NCBI GenBank assembly: GCA_964369845.1
Contig: CAYJFJ010000031.1
Coordinates: 1-9,346, forward strand
DNA from: CAKOSP01 sp964369845
Lineage (GTDB): Bacteria > Bacillota_I > Bacilli_A > RF39 > UBA660
Length of the DNA: 9,346 bases
Reading direction: 5' to 3'
The first letter of the stretch is position 1. Each line of letters starts with the position of its first letter. Positions 7,128 to 9,346 of this stretch are shown here, piece after piece. Made by a program: the position numbers and the translations under genes. The notes below the pieces were generated by a model, which was given only the letters and a program-made list of their open reading frames with translations, did not search any database and was not told where the DNA came from.

Positions 7128-7137
7128 TTATAAGAAT

Positions 7138-7143
7138 GTGAGG
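7138..7143 (+). promoter_or_regulatory. Ribosome binding site that decides the start of the truncated dehydrogenase
   Basis: GTGAGG lies nine bases before ATG 7153-7155. The GTG of this motif could itself open the frame, but it is better read as the Shine-Dalgarno site of the downstream ATG. Confidence 0.65.
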
Positions 7144-7152
7144 TATAACAAA

Positions 7153-7611
7153 ATGAAATGTGTAATGCTTAATGAAAAAAGAGCTAAAAAAGCACTTACT
7201 TACGGAATTATCAATGAAGTATTTAACCCAAATGATGAAAATATCATAAATGAACTTTTCTTAAAAACTAATGGAGGGTTTGACTGTGTTATTGAATGTT
7301 GTGGAAATGAAATTGCTGTTGATGAATCTGTAAAATTATGTAAAAGTGGTAAAACCGTGGTTCTTGCTGGTGTATCTTTGAATCCTATTAAAATTAATAC
7401 TAAAGAAGTGGTTATGAGAGAAATTAACTTACAAGGAACTATTTGTTATACTAAAGAAGATTTTATTGATACAATGAAGCTAATAGAGAATAAAACTGTA
7501 AAAGTTTTAAAATATGTTACTTCTAACATTTCTATAAATGAAGTTCAAGAATCTTTTGAAATTTTAACTTCTGGCAATGATGATAATGCTAAAATCATGA
7601 TTAACTATTAA
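7153..7611 (+). pseudogene. Internally deleted zinc-type (MDR) alcohol dehydrogenase remnant
   Basis: 152 residues against about 340-350 for the family. After MKCVML, which looks like a normal dehydrogenase N-terminus, the sequence jumps to NEKRAKKALTYG. This matches the region just after the first Rossmann strands, where family members read SEKR...A..LGA. The rest is the ordinary C-terminal half: GFDCVIECCGN, a Gly-Lys-Thr-Val turn, a REINLQGTICYTKEDF segment, and a final AKIMINY strand. The catalytic zinc domain, the structural zinc cysteines and the GxGxxG dinucleotide loop are missing, so it cannot be an active dehydrogenase. It resembles the butanediol/sorbitol dehydrogenase group. The frame, ribosome binding site, stop and terminator are intact, consistent with one in-frame deletion of roughly 190 codons. 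It is the only plus-strand gene here and may be a young pseudogene or a retained small protein. Confidence 0.8.
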
Positions 7612-7633
7612 GGCAATTAATTTGTCTTTTTTT
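7610..7633 (+). terminator. Intrinsic terminator of the truncated dehydrogenase
   Basis: AAGGCAA (7610-7616), loop TTAAT, TTGTCTT (7622-7628) with one G-U pair, followed by T's to 7633. It starts on the last two bases of the TAA stop (7609-7611). Confidence 0.65.
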
Positions 7634-7663
7634 ATGATGTCTACCAATTGGGGTTCACATCAT
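7634..7663. mobile_element. Possible remnant end of an IS3-family insertion sequence
   Basis: A perfect 7-bp inverted repeat, ATGATGT (7634-7640) and ACATCAT (7657-7663), encloses 16 bases containing the palindrome CCAATTGG (7644-7651). Read on the minus strand, GAACCCCAATTGGTAGAC closely resembles, from memory, terminal inverted repeats of IS3-family (IS150-group) elements, whose tips read like TGACCCCAA...GT.GAC. No transposase and no matching opposite end occur in the window, so this would be a solo end. It could instead be a chance or regulatory hairpin in the 96-bp gap between two convergent genes. Confidence 0.35.
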
Positions 7664-7707
7664 TAATTACTTATCTTTTCAGTGTATTTGATATATATTT
7701 CTTCTTT

Positions 7708-8250
7708 TTAATTTTCTTTAAATCTTTGAGAAAGTCTATTTTCTTTTATTTTTATTTCATATCCAAATTCATTAAATGATAAATTTTCATCAATTACTTC
7801 AGTATATATTCCTTCTGCTTTTTTGAAACCAAATTTTTCATATAGTTTTATTGCTGGCAAATTATAATCTATAACAAATAATCTTAAATAATCTTTTTCT
7901 TTTTCTTCAGCTAGTTTAAGAGCACTATTTAATAATTTAACACCAATACCTTGTTTAGTATATTCAGTATTAACTCCTAATCTATCAATGTATATTGCTT
8001 TTGAATCTTTATTTTCCCAAACTACTTTATTTTCACCACTATGATTTTCACATAATACAAACGAACCTACGATAGTACTATTTTCTTCTAATATATACAT
8101 ATTTTCTTTTTCTATATCTTTTCCAAAAAATTCACATGGGTAAACATCATCCCAAATATCAATACCTTTTTCATTCATTTTTTCTACTATTTTTGAATAC
8201 ATTAATTTTATTTCTTTTATATTTTCTTTTTTAGCTAATTTAAGCATCAT
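7708..8250 (-). CDS. GNAT-family N-acetyltransferase
   Basis: 180 residues, a complete GNAT-fold enzyme that transfers acetyl from acetyl-CoA to an amine. The acetyl-CoA loop is at about 91-106: LGVNTEYTKQGIG, with GIG intact but Thr where the family prefers Arg or Gln as first residue of the R/QxxGxG/A motif. Motif B is N130-x-x-A-x-x-L-Y-x-x-x-G-F at 130-142, the typical GNAT closing motif. The N-terminal half (residues 10-45, with IDIWDDVYP) would form the substrate side. The substrate is unknown. The start is the first of two tandem ATG codons. AGGAG (8260-8264) is nine bases upstream inside the preceding gene, whose stop is one base away, so the two genes form an operon with coupled translation. 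I see no clear minus-strand terminator in the 96 bp downstream. Confidence 0.87.
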   Translation of the reverse strand: MMLKLAKKENIKEIKLMYSKIVEKMNEKGIDIWDDVYPCEFFGKDIEKENMYILEENSTIVGSFVLCENHSGENKVVWENKDSKAIYIDRLGVNTEYTKQGIGVKLLNSALKLAEEKEKDYLRLFVIDYNLPAIKLYEKFGFKKAEGIYTEVIDENLSFNEFGYEIKIKENRLSQRFKEN

Positions 8251-8251
8251 C

Positions 8252-8956
8252 TTACTTTTCTCCTATATCCTCTGAAAATCTTAATAAATAACCATTTGGA
8301 TCTTGCACTAAAAATTCTTTATTTCCAAGTAGTTTATCATCTTGTCTATAATAATTAACTTCTAGCTTCTCAAAAATTTTATAATTGTCATTTTTTAAAT
8401 TATTGTAAATTTCATCTACATTATTAATTTCAATTTGGAAATTTATTCCTCTACCAAATGGATATTCTAACTTGCCTACTGACCATTTATTACTATCTAA
8501 TTCTTGAAGCATAAACTGAGTACCTTGCAGCTCTATAAAAACAAATTTATTTTCTTTTCTTTCGTATTTAATTTCAAAACCTATTTTTTTATAAAAAAGC
8601 ATACTTTCTTCTAAATTAATCACATCTAATTCTGGTATCAGTTTGTTAAAGTTCATATTGTAACTTTTTTCTTGTAAATCTTTTTGGTAATAATTTACAA
8701 GTATACTTTTACCATCTGGATATGTTTCATTTTCTGATTTAATATATTTAGTAAATCCATAACTAAAGTATATCATCATGTTTCTAACTTCACTTGCTTC
8801 TACTCCAAGTGTTAAAGACTTGTATCCTTTTTGCTTTAAATCTGATTCCATAAATTTATAAAGTTTCGAAAAGTAACCTTTATTATTATATTCTTTATTA
8901 GTTCTAAAACCTGTTAAGTACGCTGTTGTTTCATTTATTAACTTATCACTATTCAT
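8252..8956 (-). CDS. C-terminal part of a frameshifted GNAT acetyltransferase fused to a VOC (glyoxalase/bleomycin-resistance) domain
   Basis: 234 residues from the first ATG of the open frame, but the real gene almost certainly begins at 9156 in another frame. Residues 1-95 are the second half of a GNAT domain: YLTGFRTNKEYNNKGYFSKL is the acetyl-CoA loop region, and NMMIYFSYGF is motif B-like. Residues 101-234 are a complete VOC domain of the bleomycin-resistance type, from MNFNKLIPELDV through FGRGINFQIE to EFLVQDPNGYLLRFSED. Such domains bind or modify small molecules, and bleomycin-binding members lack a metal. ATG 8956 has no Shine-Dalgarno site, and neither does the internal Met101, so expression of this half is doubtful. 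The same frame is open upstream to about 9022 and adds VYYGLLNNEIICEATA, which is normal GNAT sequence. The downstream GNAT gene follows after one base. Confidence 0.75.
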   Translation of the reverse strand: MNSDKLINETTAYLTGFRTNKEYNNKGYFSKLYKFMESDLKQKGYKSLTLGVEASEVRNMMIYFSYGFTKYIKSENETYPDGKSILVNYYQKDLQEKSYNMNFNKLIPELDVINLEESMLFYKKIGFEIKYERKENKFVFIELQGTQFMLQELDSNKWSVGKLEYPFGRGINFQIEINNVDEIYNNLKNDNYKIFEKLEVNYYRQDDKLLGNKEFLVQDPNGYLLRFSEDIGEK

Positions 8957-9024
8957 GTATGCCGATTTATCGATTAATGCTGTTGCCTCACATATTATTT
9001 CATTATTAAGTAAACCATAATAAA

Positions 9025-9156
9025 CTAATCATTTACTCTAGTTATGTTTTCTTCTTTCCAAATTATCCAGTTATGATTATCAGGATGTTTTTCTATTTCA
9101 TCATTCCACTTTAATTCTAAGTCTTTTATTGTAGCAATTTTGCATATATATTTCAT
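9025..9156 (-). pseudogene. N-terminal fragment of the frameshifted GNAT-VOC gene
   Basis: 43 residues from ATG 9156-9154 to TAG 9027-9025, beginning MKYICKIATIKDLELKWND and containing HPDNHNWIIWKEE. This is a typical start of a GNAT protein. AAGAGG (9164-9169) lies seven bases upstream and a near-consensus promoter precedes it, so translation starts here. Immediately after the TAG, a different frame continues with the missing middle of the GNAT domain. Loss of one base (or gain of two) near 9022-9030 explains the break. The intact product would be about 300 residues. A sequencing error, a recent inactivating mutation and a phase-variable lesion are not distinguishable here. Confidence 0.78.
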
Positions 9157-9176
9157 AGTAAAACCTCTTATATTTT

Positions 9177-9205
9177 ATTATATATTTATTTCATGGAATT
9201 TTCAA
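9177..9205 (-). promoter_or_regulatory. Near-consensus promoter of the GNAT-VOC / GNAT operon
   Basis: On the minus strand TTGAAA (9205-9200), exactly 17 bp, then TATAAT (9182-9177). The leader to the ATG at 9156 is short and carries the AAGAGG ribosome binding site. The -35 directly abuts the U-tract of the terminator of the gene to the right. Confidence 0.75.
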
Positions 9206-9235
9206 TTAAAAGCCAAGCTTTTAATCGCTTGGCTT
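9206..9235 (-). terminator. Intrinsic terminator of the gene entering from the right edge
   Basis: On the minus strand AAGCCAAGC (9235-9227), an 8-base loop, GCTTGGCTT (9218-9210), then TTTT. The 9-bp stem with five G-C pairs is the most GC-rich in the window. It begins three bases after the TAA stop (9241-9239). The plus-strand side also ends in T-rich sequence, so it may be bidirectional. Confidence 0.85.
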
Positions 9236-9238
9236 ATT

Positions 9239-9346
9239 TTATTTTCTTCCTTTATGATAATACCATATCAAATGGTCAAACCCATTTCGACTTATTTCTT
9301 TTTCTTTAGCTTCTTTTGCACTTTTTCTAATATTATCTATCAATTT
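9239..9346 (-). CDS. C-terminal end of an unidentified protein (cut by window edge)
   Basis: Thirty-five codons and a TAA stop are visible in the frame that begins exactly at 9346. The tail is Lys/Glu-rich and helical (KSAKEAKEKE) and then reads ISRNGFDHLIWYYHKGRK. The stop followed closely by a strong terminator supports this frame as real. I do not recognise the family and too little is visible to describe a domain. Confidence 0.55.
   Translation of the reverse strand, partial: KLIDNIRKSAKEAKEKEISRNGFDHLIWYYHKGRK

Noticed and set aside
7138..7152. GTG 7138 as the start of the truncated dehydrogenase
   Set aside because: GTGAGG at this position works better as the Shine-Dalgarno site for ATG 7153, and MKCVML fits a dehydrogenase N-terminus.
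9020..9035. Programmed ribosomal frameshift in the GNAT-VOC gene
   Set aside because: No slippery heptamer of the X XXY YYZ type, no upstream Shine-Dalgarno-like stimulator and no clear downstream structure occur at the junction. A one-base mutation or error is simpler.
1..9346. tRNA, rRNA, CRISPR array or riboswitch
   Set aside because: No cloverleaf, no regularly spaced direct repeats, and no long structured leader were found on either strand.

Overview
The window is very AT-rich and uses TGG for tryptophan. Ten of the eleven stop codons I can place are TAA and one is TAG. Shine-Dalgarno sites are of the AGGAG type and the intrinsic terminators are short and U-rich. This fits a low-GC Bacillota (Clostridia or Erysipelotrichia-like) or a related wall-less or fusobacterial lineage. 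I cannot name the genus from sequence alone. All intact genes lie on the minus strand. The only plus-strand gene is a truncated remnant.

Layout by coordinate: (1) 76-720, a probable lipoprotein of unknown function. (2) 770-4534, a tight three-gene operon transcribed as fucO-like iron alcohol dehydrogenase, then a stand-alone FIST-domain protein, then an NAD(P)-dependent aldehyde dehydrogenase. Its intergenic gaps are 9 and 3 bp. (3) 4636-6564, a membrane-anchored arylsulfate sulfotransferase (AssT family) with all the catalytic His/Arg positions recognisable. Upstream of it, at 6618-6998, is a small multi-span membrane protein. (4) 6999-7152, a divergent promoter region. (5) 7153-7611 (+), a zinc-type (MDR) alcohol dehydrogenase that has lost its N-terminal catalytic domain but keeps its own ribosome binding site, start, stop and terminator. 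It is followed by what looks like the end of an IS3-family element. (6) 7708-9156, a two-gene acetyltransferase cluster: a GNAT-VOC fusion interrupted by a frameshift, and a second intact GNAT. (7) 9239-9346, the C-terminus of an unidentified gene running in from the right edge.

How the genes may work together: FucO reduces lactaldehyde-type aldehydes with NADH and the aldehyde dehydrogenase oxidises aldehydes to acids, so the pair could disproportionate an aldehyde and balance redox. The FIST protein between them has no output domain and is the least expected member. It may be a ligand-binding or aldehyde-handling partner. AssT moves sulfate between phenols outside the membrane and has no visible link to the aldehyde operon.

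The two most interesting observations are the FIST protein embedded in an aldehyde redox operon, and an unusually regular 3'-end architecture. In five of six terminators the last two bases of the TAA stop codon are the first two bases of the hairpin, so these genes have essentially no 3' UTR before the terminator.
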